From positions 1-48,856 of the IMG/VR virus record IMGVR_UViG_3300037341_000028: a stretch of DNA of 48,856 nt. The stretch is one strand, 5' to 3'. The position numbers were made by a program, and so were the translations under genes. Under the pieces are notes generated by a model that saw only the letters and a list, made by a program, of their open reading frames with translations, searched no databases and was not told the origin of the DNA. Positions 7,624-15,801 of this stretch are shown in pieces. Source of the stretch: a virus. Every line of letters begins with the position of its first letter. Position 1 is the first letter of the stretch.

Positions 7624-9208
7624 GCTCCCCTCGCACCGCTTCCACAATCCGCCGTGCCACCTCTTCCATACCCGGCGGCGTGCCGTCGCCGAAGTCCCCG
7701 GGCTGCCAGTCGTCGGGGTACATCGCGTCCAGTTCTTTGTCTACATCCTCAACGCCGAGCGCAACGAGGAGCAAGCGCGCTACCGTGCGAGCGCTCACGG
7801 TCTGCGATTGATGCGCCGTGGTGATCGCCTCAACACGCTCCTTTACATCGATGTTGATGATCTCTGGGAAGTCAATTACGATGCTGCTGTCGTATGGCTC
7901 GCCCGTCTCGGGGTTCGTGTTCCAATCCAGGGCGATGGTGTCTTGCCCTGGGTCGGCCTCGTCTGGCTCGCGCCGCACATCTGCCATCCCTGCCAACGCG
8001 CCGCGTGGTGCCATCGCTGCGTTCTTCACGACGTAACCGAGGATGCCTTGCACGACATTCCGCCACATCTCCTGACGGTAACGCATCATCAGCTCAGTCG
8101 GCCTATCCAGGCTCTTTGCTGTGGCGTGGTTGCCGACATCGGCGTCGCCATAGAACACCTCAGGAATACCCGCTGCCGCCGCGACCATCAACAGGAAACG
8201 ACGACCATCCTCAGGCGCAACCGACAGCCCGCGAATGTTCAACGGCTCGTAATCGGCGTCCGAGTTTGCTCGAATGAACGCGCTACCGGTTGCGGTTGCC
8301 GGATTGGTTTCGCGACGATCATGGCTGCTAATCGTTGACGCCAGTTTACTTTTGGCTTTCGCAACGCCGCCCGCGCCGCCTCCCGTCGTGACCTTGACGG
8401 CAATGCGACTGACGGCCTGGGTGTAGCTGTGGATGCTCTCCAAGAACACCTTGTACGCCCGTGCCCAATCGATCTGCGCATACACCGTTGACAGACCAAA
8501 CTGCCACCATGACATGCCGCCGACTTTGACGTGATAGATCGGCGCGTCCCATTCGATAGCAATGCCGTTGTAGGTGTCTGGCCTCTGTTTCGGCGTATAG
8601 CGCCAGTCAGGATAGTATGCGGCGCGGTATCCGCCTTGCGCACCTGTCTGCGTCCAGCGACGCAGGTAGTACCACGGTTCTTTTGCATCGTCTGGGTTGC
8701 AGACGATCTCTTGTATTTCATCAAGCGGCACACTCCGCACACGCACGCGCCCGCTGCGCTGGTTCGTGAACAGGACAAAGAACAGGTTGCCCGACACTTG
8801 CAAGTCAACGTCCTTGCCCATCATCGCCTGCGTTCGGGTAAGTTCGGCCTGGTTTCGCTCATCATCCCAGAACGTCTGTATCACATCGTTGATCTCAGGG
8901 TTTGGCGCGCTCACCTGCACGCCCTGCCCGAAGGTGTAGAAGGTTTTGATGTTGATGCCTCGCTGAATGAGCGGATTTTTGAGATACATCACCTCAGCAA
9001 GGTTCGCAACTTCCTGGATAGATTGCCGGGTAAACTGATCGCCGCCGCCGTGCAGTTGTTCCCATCGCGCATCTGGGCCGTACAACTCAAGCTCAAGCTC
9101 ACCGATGCGGCTCTCCAGGAGAGAGGCGAGCGCTTCGAAGTACGCGCCCTCATTCGTTGGTTGCTGCGGTTGATACGGCATGCCATTCGGCAATACAAGC
9201 GTGCTCAT
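7613..9208 (-). CDS. Portal protein
   Basis: 531 residues. The portal forms the dodecameric ring at the capsid vertex through which DNA is packaged. Visible portal features are NPLIQRGINIKTFYTFGQG near residue 80 (stem entry), the segment WWQFGLSTVYAQIDWARAYK around 240, and the conserved block LLMVAAAAGIPEVFYGDAD then TAKSLDRPTELMMRYRQE around 345-385, where portals typically have GIP...T.S. The C-terminus is acidic and disordered. It lies two genes downstream of the terminase large subunit, with only a KilA-N gene inserted. Confidence 0.88.
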   Translation of the reverse strand: MSTLVLPNGMPYQPQQPTNEGAYFEALASLLESRIGELELELYGPDARWEQLHGGGDQFTRQSIQEVANLAEVMYLKNPLIQRGINIKTFYTFGQGVQVSAPNPEINDVIQTFWDDERNQAELTRTQAMMGKDVDLQVSGNLFFVLFTNQRSGRVRVRSVPLDEIQEIVCNPDDAKEPWYYLRRWTQTGAQGGYRAAYYPDWRYTPKQRPDTYNGIAIEWDAPIYHVKVGGMSWWQFGLSTVYAQIDWARAYKVFLESIHSYTQAVSRIAVKVTTGGGAGGVAKAKSKLASTISSHDRRETNPATATGSAFIRANSDADYEPLNIRGLSVAPEDGRRFLLMVAAAAGIPEVFYGDADVGNHATAKSLDRPTELMMRYRQEMWRNVVQGILGYVVKNAAMAPRGALAGMADVRREPDEADPGQDTIALDWNTNPETGEPYDSSIVIDFPEIINIDVKERVEAITTAHQSQTVSARTVARLLLVALGVEDVDKELDAMYPDDWQPGDFGDGTPPGMEEVARRIVEAVRGEHDG

Positions 9209-9223
9209 GTGCTCACCATCCTG

Positions 9224-10408
9224 CTACGCTGCGAAATCACGGCCCATTATCCACATTTCAAGATGGAAGTGTAACGCATGGCAAGAAAGACGCTGATTGT
9301 GCAACTCTTGAAACCACTCGACAAACCCATGGTTAAACTTAAACGTGCCGCGAGCACTACCAACAGCAGGAATGTGTACCCGCTTTACGCACTCGTGAAA
9401 CATCTTCTCAGCACGTACCCGATCATCGGTGATGATATAAAGCGGGTCTTCGTCCCAGAACGGAATGCCCTGGCACGACTTTGCGCCGTTGTAGTCTTTG
9501 TCTTTCATTCGGTCGGATGGGTGGCGATAAGACTGGCCTATCGCCATACGATCATTCTTGCGGTCACACGTCACATACACAAACCCGGCTTCAGGCGTAA
9601 ACTGCTGCGGTACAGGCTCTGGTGACACCTGTGCGGGTTGTTGTGTGCTCTGAAGTTCCTGCAGCAATGTTTTCATCTCATCAAAACGGGCTGTGAATGT
9701 TTTGCCCATCTGATCAAGGCTTGCAGCCATGACACTCAATTCTCGCTGTGCCCCAACCGTGCAGTCATCGGCCTGTGGTGCAGGCAGTGCAGGCCCGCCG
9801 TGCCAATGCTCCAAAACAAAACGCAGGCACGCCAGATGCAAGGCAGGCGAAAGATACATCGCGTAGGCCAGGGCTAACTCTTCGCAGTACCAGGTAGACC
9901 CGCCGCCACGTTGCCCTTCTCTGCCGCTCTTGCGTGTCTCGGTGATTGAAGGTGCCTCAGACACCTTCAATAGTTCCTCGATAAGTTCTTGTGTTTGCTC
10001 CTGATTGAACCATTGGTAGGGTTTCTTGTGTTCCGGCGCACCACTCGCCTTGAACATCTCAGTCACATTCACCATGCGTTTACTACTCTCACGCGGGTCA
10101 AGAGGCACCTGTGCATCGGCATAGGTAAGGTAAATGTATTCCCGGTTGTCTTCGGGTATGATGTAGTCGTCTTGTTGTGGCGCAACAACAACCACCTGCT
10201 GCTGCTGCGGCTGCTGCTGCGCGTTCTGGGTAGCGCGCTTTTCCCTGTATTCCCGTTCATAGGCACGATTGCATGGGCGGCAATACGTCTGCAACCCATC
10301 ACGCTTTGACTTATTCGGCTCGAACTCCGACACAGGCCGCATCGGGTCGCGGCCTTCTTTTTCGCAGCGAGGGCATTTTTTCTTCGCTTCTTGTGTTACA
10401 CTAGACAT
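9224..10408 (-). CDS. KilA-N domain protein with zinc ribbon and T5orf172-like nuclease-type domain
   Basis: 394 residues from the ATG at 10408, chosen because GGAG lies eight bases upstream (another ATG is at 10423). Three parts are visible. Residues 8-50 contain CPRC...CRPC, a zinc ribbon of the kind seen in phage HNH-associated proteins. After a Gln-rich linker, residues 90-210 contain KRMVNVTEMFKASG and STWYCEELALAYAMYLSPAL, the hallmarks of KilA-N DNA-binding domains. Residues 285-375 (FVYVTCDRKNDRMAIGQS, then RAEKMFHECV) resemble the T5orf172 branch of the GIY-YIG fold. It likely binds DNA, perhaps as a regulator; nuclease activity is uncertain. It stands alone between terminase and portal with its own upstream gap. 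Confidence 0.75.
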   Translation of the reverse strand: MSSVTQEAKKKCPRCEKEGRDPMRPVSEFEPNKSKRDGLQTYCRPCNRAYEREYREKRATQNAQQQPQQQQVVVVAPQQDDYIIPEDNREYIYLTYADAQVPLDPRESSKRMVNVTEMFKASGAPEHKKPYQWFNQEQTQELIEELLKVSEAPSITETRKSGREGQRGGGSTWYCEELALAYAMYLSPALHLACLRFVLEHWHGGPALPAPQADDCTVGAQRELSVMAASLDQMGKTFTARFDEMKTLLQELQSTQQPAQVSPEPVPQQFTPEAGFVYVTCDRKNDRMAIGQSYRHPSDRMKDKDYNGAKSCQGIPFWDEDPLYIITDDRVRAEKMFHECVKRVHIPAVGSARGTFKFNHGFVEWFQELHNQRLSCHALHFHLEMWIMGRDFAA

Positions 10409-10438
10409 AGCTTGGTGCTCCATTCACCGAGTTGCAAA

Positions 10439-10479
10439 CGCTTGCTTGTGGTGGTTTCCAGTGCCGCCACAGGCAAGCG
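10439..10479. repeat. Inverted repeat in the gap between terminase and KilA-N genes
   Basis: CGCTTGC and GCAAGCG at the ends enclose TGTGG and CCACA with one mismatch between each block. The resulting hairpin lies in the 133-base gap at 10409-10541. The gap also holds a second ACCACAAGC copy and a modest leftward promoter-like pair (TTGCAA, 18 bases, TATGCT). It may be an operator for the downstream KilA-N gene or a weak terminator of the terminase transcript; there is no T run. Confidence 0.5.
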
Positions 10480-10541
10480 ACAAAGAACGCTACCACAAGC
10501 ATAGCACAAACGCTCATGCACTTGCAAGCACCCGCCATTGC

Positions 10542-11930
10542 TCACCACCCCGATATCCCTGGAATGTCATCGGCGTACCTGATGACATGTGTCTCGTGCG
10601 GCGCGGCTGTGAGATGATACGCGCCTATCGCCAAACTCATCACGCAGTCCTGCACCAGATTGCGGTCATCCCACTGGTACCCCATCAGTTCGCGGCGCTC
10701 CTGCTCTGTCCAGTCTGCCTTGAGTGTACCCTGCTCAAGCAACAGTTGCAACGCCTGAATAGCCTGCACCTTGCTCTTGCTACTCGTGACAAACGGCTCG
10801 GCAGGCACGGCAAGGTTTTCAATTAGCGGATCACCGATGCCATTGCTTTCTATCACAAGTTTTCCAGGATAGTGGTTCCATGCCTGTTCTATGTGTTGCT
10901 GTATGACAGGATACGGCAGACGCTCCAGGCGTTCGTGATAGACGCGCTGCACGGGTTGTACAGCCACATCAAAGACGTTGATGACCGTGGCATCCTGTCT
11001 ACGTCCGACGTCTACACTCAACAGGTACAGACCACCAGAGTAAAATGGCTGCTCACCTACGGCACCGTGTGTGGCATTGGCGATACCCTGTTCGCTGAAC
11101 ACTGCCAGCCCGGACATCACAAAGTCGCATTCAAACTCCGCCGCCCATTGCTGAGCGGTGTACTTCGGTCGCTCCTCAAGGTACCATGCGGCCTGATCGT
11201 GTGGTACGCCTACCGCCTGCTCTTCTGGCGTGTAGTAACGTGGGCAATGGTGCCAGGGATGCACGAAGTAGCGGAAGCCGCTCTGCTGCCCATAGAGTTC
11301 GCTAAACAGGTTGCCGCGCCCGTTCGGTGTGCTGCCTACAACGAGGCGCCCGCCCTGAGCTAATGCCGGGCTGATGCTCTGGTAGATCTCCTCGTCATAC
11401 GCAGCATAGGCGAACTCGTCAAGGTAAACGATATTCGCCGCATAGCCGCGGCCTGCTGATGGGTTGGCAGGTAGCGAGAGAATGCGGCTGCCATTCGCGA
11501 ACTCCATTTCGCTCTGGTTCCGCTTGCGGAGTGCAGGCGGGTTCCGCAGGTTGTGGTAGGCCACGAAACAATAGCGCAGCATATTAACGGCGAGTGCCTG
11601 GTTACGGCTCACCAGGAGTACGGTAGATTGCGCGTCGTGGATAGCGGTGTACAGCGCCTCGATTGCGAACACCTGGCTAAACCCAATCTGACGCGCCTTG
11701 AGCACGAACCGACGCGGCTCCTCGTAGGCATCAAGGTATGCCGCCTGATAGTCGTATGGCTCGAAAGGTATCAGGCCGCGCACGGGGTGCACAAGCATCG
11801 CCTCATTGCGCGCCCATTCCAGAGGCGGGGGCTGCTCACCCGCCGCCTGTGGTGCGGCGCTGTTCGGTTGTGGCACTCGCCATTGCTGGCGCAGCCATCG
11901 CCTACTCTGTTGTGTCAGTGTTGCGGGCAT
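10542..11930 (-). CDS. terL: Terminase large subunit (DNA-packaging ATPase and nuclease)
   Basis: 462 residues. The N-terminal ATPase has a Walker-A-like KARQIGFS at 78-85, Walker B IVYLDEF with Asp171-Glu172, and motif III GSTPNG at 199-204. The C-terminal RNase-H-fold nuclease shows Asp307 (SVDVG), Glu361 (VIESNG) and Asp428 (VQDCVMSLAI), the three metal-binding acids. The enzyme pumps DNA into the prohead and cuts the concatemer. It overlaps the small subunit by 29 bases, which suggests coupled translation. The Walker A loop lacks the usual Gly-Lys-Ser ending, as is common in phage terminases with R/K-Q-x-G-x-S. Confidence 0.95.
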   Translation of the reverse strand: MPATLTQQSRRWLRQQWRVPQPNSAAPQAAGEQPPPLEWARNEAMLVHPVRGLIPFEPYDYQAAYLDAYEEPRRFVLKARQIGFSQVFAIEALYTAIHDAQSTVLLVSRNQALAVNMLRYCFVAYHNLRNPPALRKRNQSEMEFANGSRILSLPANPSAGRGYAANIVYLDEFAYAAYDEEIYQSISPALAQGGRLVVGSTPNGRGNLFSELYGQQSGFRYFVHPWHHCPRYYTPEEQAVGVPHDQAAWYLEERPKYTAQQWAAEFECDFVMSGLAVFSEQGIANATHGAVGEQPFYSGGLYLLSVDVGRRQDATVINVFDVAVQPVQRVYHERLERLPYPVIQQHIEQAWNHYPGKLVIESNGIGDPLIENLAVPAEPFVTSSKSKVQAIQALQLLLEQGTLKADWTEQERRELMGYQWDDRNLVQDCVMSLAIGAYHLTAAPHETHVIRYADDIPGISGW

Positions 11931-12381
11931 GCTCTAGTGCCTCATCTATACCAAGCGCCGCGGCGTCAATGTCGGTTGCAGCCTCCAGCGATTGCGCGAC
12001 CGTTCGCAAAAGTGCTGCAACGTGCTTCGGCTCGATATCTCCTGCCTTCATATCCTTGATCGTTTCGCCGAGCCGTGCCGACAGGCCCCGCCCCAACTGG
12101 CGCAACGTTTTGGCGTCCAGTAGCGCGTCTTGCCGCAATCGCTCGATCTCACTATTACGCTTTGCGCGTAGGGCGGCGTTGTGCTCTTCGAGCACCGCCG
12201 CGTCGTACTGGCGCACCCGCTCCTGCCAGTGGTGTTGTGATGACCAACGACCAATAACTGTAGAACTCTTGTCCAGCTTTTGTGCAACATCTCGCACGCT
12301 GCGTTGGCTGCCCATTTCGGCATAGGCCACAAACGCGGCGTATGCTTTGGCGCTCTCGTTGGGTAACTGTTCCGGCAGCAC
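11902..12381 (-). CDS. terS: Terminase small subunit
   Basis: 159 residues from a GTG two bases after the stop of the methyltransferase. The N-terminal 60 residues include AYAAFVAYAEMGSQRSVRDV followed by a helix-turn-helix (VAQKLDKSSTVIGRWSSQHH) and the conserved W...RV..YD, typical of small terminase DNA-recognition domains. The middle is a long oligomerisation helix and the end is acidic. It recognises the packaging site and hands DNA to the large subunit encoded next. Confidence 0.85.
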   Translation of the reverse strand: MLPEQLPNESAKAYAAFVAYAEMGSQRSVRDVAQKLDKSSTVIGRWSSQHHWQERVRQYDAAVLEEHNAALRAKRNSEIERLRQDALLDAKTLRQLGRGLSARLGETIKDMKAGDIEPKHVAALLRTVAQSLEAATDIDAAALGIDEALEHARNTDTTE

Positions 12382-12383
12382 AT

Positions 12384-13514
12384 CTACGCCTCTACCTTCT
12401 CCACCGTCAACCCTTCCGCCTCACATCGCTGTAGGATAATCTCGCAAAAGCCTGGATCGATTTCAATCATCCGGGCTATGCGGCCTGTGCGGTGTGCTGC
12501 AATCAGTGTAGCACCGCTACCTCCAAAAGGCACATACACCAGGCTTTCAGGTGAACTGTATTGTTGAAGCAGCGACACGAGCACATCAAGCGGCTTTTCG
12601 TGTTTGTGGTGCACGCTTGTATAGGAACTCTCGAAAAATGTTGACGGTGGCGCCCCGTTTTCTCCACGCCATTCGGCGTTGTAATAATCAATATTAAAAA
12701 TCCAAATATTACGATGATGGCAAAATGGACGTTGACCGCTGTACATCCGCCCAAAATGGAATCGCCACACCAGATCAACATCAGGCCAGTTTTGCCACTC
12801 CAAACATACCGGAGATAATTCAAACGCCATGCCCCATAGGGTTATAGTACCCTGGCATAGTTCTAATGCGTCAACCTGTTGGATCACACCCATTTCATAT
12901 GGCGGATCAACCTCAGAAAATGACGCCCGCTCGCCCTGCATCAACCGTTCCACTGTCGCCGGGTCGGTGCAGTCTCCACAGATGAGCCGATGCACGCCGC
13001 CGAGGAGCCACACGTCACCCGGCTGCACGCGGCACGACGCGGCCTCGTCGGGTTCAAACTCATCGCCGCCATTGCCGGGCTCGGGCAGTTCCGGCGTCAA
13101 TCCATCAAGCAGCGCGCCATACTCGGCATCGTCAAACCCCATCGCAGCAATGTCAAAATCAGCCTGCTGCAACTCATCAAGCAGCGCAGCCAGTTCGGCG
13201 TCGTCGGGTTCGGCCCCGCGCCGCGTCTCGTTGTCAGCTACGAGATAGGCCATGGCCTGCTCTTCTGTCCAGTCGTCGGGAAGATGGGTTAGTTGAGTGA
13301 CACGCAACGATGTATAGCCGAGATGCTGTGCAGCCAGGTACACGCCGTGGCCCGCGACGATGGTGTCGCCGTGCACCACGATAGGGCGCACCTGACCGAA
13401 CTGGCGCAAGCTGGCAGCAAGCCGCTCAATCTGCTCAGGCGGGTGCTGATTGTAGTTGCGCGGGTGTGGCGACAGCGTATCAATGTCGCGTGTCTGTTCA
13501 ATCGGTTCGCTCAC
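12384..13514 (-). CDS. ParB-like domain plus DNA N6/N4 methyltransferase
   Basis: 376 residues from a GTG. Residues 11-75 form a ParB/sulfiredoxin-like domain (LSPHPRNYNQHPPEQIERL, then IVAGHGVYLAAQHLG). Residues 160-370 form a beta-class amino-methyltransferase: catalytic DPPY at 203-206, HEKP at 305-308 and the SAM-binding VYVPFGGSGATLIAA at 326-340. Such proteins methylate adenine or cytosine on phage DNA, often as protection from host restriction. The usual residue after DPPY is Gly; here it is Glu. It precedes the terminases and follows lysis-side genes. Target sequence is unknown. Confidence 0.85.
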   Translation of the reverse strand: MSEPIEQTRDIDTLSPHPRNYNQHPPEQIERLAASLRQFGQVRPIVVHGDTIVAGHGVYLAAQHLGYTSLRVTQLTHLPDDWTEEQAMAYLVADNETRRGAEPDDAELAALLDELQQADFDIAAMGFDDAEYGALLDGLTPELPEPGNGGDEFEPDEAASCRVQPGDVWLLGGVHRLICGDCTDPATVERLMQGERASFSEVDPPYEMGVIQQVDALELCQGTITLWGMAFELSPVCLEWQNWPDVDLVWRFHFGRMYSGQRPFCHHRNIWIFNIDYYNAEWRGENGAPPSTFFESSYTSVHHKHEKPLDVLVSLLQQYSSPESLVYVPFGGSGATLIAAHRTGRIARMIEIDPGFCEIILQRCEAEGLTVEKVEA

Positions 13515-13518
13515 AGAC

Positions 13519-13608
13519 CTACCTCTTCCAAACCCAAACGATCACCAACACCGACACAATCAGAGTAGTGACCAGAAAGAGCGACATTTCATACATAGGA
13601 TTGATCAT
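13519..13608 (-). CDS. 29-residue single-pass membrane peptide
   Basis: A short ORF whose ATG overlaps the stop of the previous gene (ATGA) and which ends five bases before the GTG of the methyltransferase. After MINPMYEM the chain is almost entirely hydrophobic (SLFLVTTLIVSVLVIVWVW) and ends in Lys-Arg, as expected for one helix with a basic cytoplasmic end. Coupled start and tight fit between neighbours make it likely real. Near the lysis genes, it might be a small holin-like or regulatory peptide. Confidence 0.6.
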   Translation of the reverse strand: MINPMYEMSLFLVTTLIVSVLVIVWVWKR

Positions 13609-13790
13609 GGTTGATCCGTTGGCTGCATACGCGCAATGAACGCCTGTATCTCTCGGAACAGCATCAACTGCTCACTAACGGCGTACACCGCTATCAGGTA
13701 CTCACCGCGACGCTCCATTGGCAGCAGTTCGGCACAGGCGACAAGTGTGTCAATAGCGCGCTCCAGCGTGATGTGCGTGGCCTGTGTCAC
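13605..13790 (-). CDS. Small helical protein, unknown
   Basis: 61 residues from a GTG two bases after the upstream stop. Two or three helices are predicted by eye (ITLERAIDTLVACAELLPME, then EYLIAVYAVSEQLMLFREI). No family is recognised. It is translationally coupled to a 29-residue membrane peptide downstream. Confidence 0.55.
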   Translation of the reverse strand: MTQATHITLERAIDTLVACAELLPMERRGEYLIAVYAVSEQLMLFREIQAFIARMQPTDQP

Positions 13791-13791
13791 T

Positions 13792-14361
13792 CTACTGCCA
13801 CCCCATAAGCGGGATTAACCCGCGTTCGGCTGCTTCATGGAGCAGCGAACGAAGATAACTCTCCGTGACAGGGTGCAGCACCATGTTCTGCCGATTTTTG
13901 GCGTACCATGTGCGTGTGTCACGGTTGCCATAGGTACGACCTGCACCAATCCAGTCAGCAACCATCTCACGTGCGTATGTCTCGGGGATGCGTAGTGGCT
14001 TGAGTTCGCCGCCGTCGCCGATGACTACCCATGCCTGCCAATGATGGCGATTGCGCTGATGATGGAGCCAGGCGTAATCAAACTGATCACTGATAGCAGC
14101 CGGATTGTACGCGCCTGTGCTGTCTCGCACATCGCGCTTGCTTCCGTCTGGGTGGTAAAACGTATGCACGTATCCGGCCCACTCTGCCGCGGTGAATTTT
14201 GACCAGTCGTGCATGATTGCGCGGTGTAACGGCACACCCATGCCGCGGCAGGCATGAAAAACATGCCATTTGTGGCGCAACAAATCTCGCAAATGGGACA
14301 GGTGTGCACGCATCCTATTGTCTTCTTTCTGCCCGCATGGGTGTCGTGGTTTCGTCGTCAC
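13792..14361 (-). CDS. DUF5662-like protein
   Basis: Up to 189 residues with a GTG at 14361 overlapping the amidase stop; an ATG at 14313 (MRAHLSHL) gives 173 residues and matches better where family members begin. The core HKWHVFHACRGMGVPLHRAI followed by MHDWSKFTAAEWAGYVHTFY, and later AWLHHQRNRHHWQAWV, is the signature of DUF5662, a His-rich family frequent in phages and resembling HD-type metal sites. Function is unknown. It sits directly behind the amidase. Confidence 0.75.
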   Translation of the reverse strand: MTTKPRHPCGQKEDNRMRAHLSHLRDLLRHKWHVFHACRGMGVPLHRAIMHDWSKFTAAEWAGYVHTFYHPDGSKRDVRDSTGAYNPAAISDQFDYAWLHHQRNRHHWQAWVVIGDGGELKPLRIPETYAREMVADWIGAGRTYGNRDTRTWYAKNRQNMVLHPVTESYLRSLLHEAAERGLIPLMGWQ

Positions 14362-15089
14362 TCTGCTACCACTCCGCTGCTATGAACATAGTACGTACTC
14401 TCTGACAGACGGCCCCACTGCCCGCCGTATGCCTCATCAGTCCAATCGCACCACTCTGCGATATGCAGGCGGCTGCCGGGCTGGAGTATCTGCGCAACGT
14501 TCGCGGACGGTGGCTCTGGCACCTCAGGAGCGTACCGCACATACGCCGTGATACCATCAGGCACCACATGCCAATGCGGGGCGCGTAGTTCAGGCGGCGG
14601 CCCATAGACGGCAGAGACAAATGCATCCCAATCGAGCCCTTGCGGGTCAGTCTTTCGGCCCGGCGCAATATCGCTATGGCGCACCAATTGCGGCTGTGGA
14701 ATGCCGTACTCACTCACCAGTTTTTGCACGAGCCACACGGCGGCATCGAGTTGACGTGTATCGTGCGGTGTCGAGGTGTTGGGATGAGAGAGTTCAATGC
14801 CGATGCTGTGATCGTTGAGGTGGCTCGTCTGTGCGCCATCTACAATCCAGGAGGAGGCGCCAGCGTGCCAGGCGCGGTTGGTGTCGTGCACGAATTGGGT
14901 GATCCTGCCATCTGGGGAGATGTAGTAGTGAGTAGAGACGGGCGCGGCCGGATCGCCGCCATGCTGCAGCCACTCATAATCGCTCGGATGGCTTCCGGCG
15001 GTGGCGTGCATGACGACCATACGGCGAGAATTGCCGCCGATGTAGTAGTGTGGTTGCGCCATTTCCACGCGATGAATAAGATACGTCAT
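14358..15089 (-). CDS. N-acetylmuramoyl-L-alanine amidase (endolysin)
   Basis: 243 residues from the ATG at 15089, overlapping the stop of the upstream gene (ATGA). An Amidase_2 (PGRP-like) domain covers residues 15-165: zinc ligands His28 (VVMHATAG), His138 (LVRHSDIAPG) and Asp148 (GRKTDPQ), with Lys146 and the NDHSIGIELSHP strand. The last 75 residues (ITAYVRYAPEVPEPP, LQPGSRLHIAEWCDW, STYYVHSSGVVAE) look like an SH3-type wall-binding domain. It cuts peptide stems from glycan in the host wall. No signal peptide is seen, so release needs a holin. Confidence 0.9.
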   Translation of the reverse strand: MTYLIHRVEMAQPHYYIGGNSRRMVVMHATAGSHPSDYEWLQHGGDPAAPVSTHYYISPDGRITQFVHDTNRAWHAGASSWIVDGAQTSHLNDHSIGIELSHPNTSTPHDTRQLDAAVWLVQKLVSEYGIPQPQLVRHSDIAPGRKTDPQGLDWDAFVSAVYGPPPELRAPHWHVVPDGITAYVRYAPEVPEPPSANVAQILQPGSRLHIAEWCDWTDEAYGGQWGRLSESTYYVHSSGVVAE

Positions 15090-15433
15090 GCTTCCCCCAT
15101 CCGCTGTGCTGCCTTTTCGATGCGTTTCCACCATTGCGCCCACTCCAGAACGCCGTCAATCCATTTGTAATAGGCAACAAGTCCGCCATAGTAGGAATAC
15201 CCATGCCCATCACCATGTTCCATTGGAACGTGCCCAATATTGCGCGTTGTTCTGGCGTTGCCGCGTGTACCACACTCGTTGAGTTCGTGCCAATAGGCGA
15301 GCGCCCAAGCCGGATCAATACCATAGTCCACGAGGATTTTATATGCCTCGCTGGCGTGGGGCGCGAGCGGCGATTGTGCGATCTCCAGAATGGCTGTGAA
15401 ACGTTCTGGTGTGATACGCGGCGAGCCATGCAT
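15086..15433 (-). CDS. Glucosaminidase/lysozyme-like wall hydrolase
   Basis: 115 residues. The segment YGIDPAWALAYWHELNECGT followed by RGNARTTRNIGHVP matches the core of bacterial glucosaminidase-like lysozyme domains, where a Glu after the H/W-x-E pattern (here Glu50) is catalytic and the N-I-G strand follows. The C-terminal half (YYGGLVAYYKWIDGVLEWAQ) matches the helix that usually carries Y..W..G. It is shorter than full-length enzymes but has both ends of the fold. Sandwiched between holin candidate and amidase, it probably acts as a second endolysin. Confidence 0.65.
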   Translation of the reverse strand: MHGSPRITPERFTAILEIAQSPLAPHASEAYKILVDYGIDPAWALAYWHELNECGTRGNARTTRNIGHVPMEHGDGHGYSYYGGLVAYYKWIDGVLEWAQWWKRIEKAAQRMGEA

Positions 15434-15801
15434 CAGGCGTCAGGCTCCTTCCATCCGGGCACATCTGTAGCCATTCTACCGTGCCGGTACCAGAGTTGCG
15501 ACGCAAGTGCTGCTGCAAATCCCCACGCCGCCTGTATCCAGTCATCGCCTTGCGCATAGGCGAGCAATGCTGCCGCCGCAATGCCGATGAGGAGCGAGAG
15601 AAGCGTGCTTGTGTGGAGCGCATAACGCGGCTTGTGCAGGAGCGCATACAGCCAGGCCAGCACCTGGCTATGAGGACGTTGCGGCGGCGGCGGGAATGTG
15701 TTGCGCAGATTGGCGAACAGGATAGACGCCGCCGCGCCCGCTCCGGCCTGCGAGGCAAGATAGGCGAGTGCAGATATTAGTTCAGTCGGCATCGTTTCCA
15801 T
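15433..15801 (-). CDS. Holin candidate (multi-pass membrane protein)
   Basis: 122 residues with about three hydrophobic stretches: 5-30 (ELISALAYLASQAGAGAAAS), 62-82 (STLLSLLIGIAAAALLAYA) and 88-104 (WIQAAWGFAAALASQLW), and a charged C-terminus. Size, membrane segments and position just before two wall hydrolases fit a holin, which forms lesions in the inner membrane and sets the time of lysis. The family is not recognised, so the role is inferred from context. Confidence 0.65.
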   Translation of the reverse strand: METMPTELISALAYLASQAGAGAAASILFANLRNTFPPPPQRPHSQVLAWLYALLHKPRYALHTSTLLSLLIGIAAAALLAYAQGDDWIQAAWGFAAALASQLWYRHGRMATDVPGWKEPDA

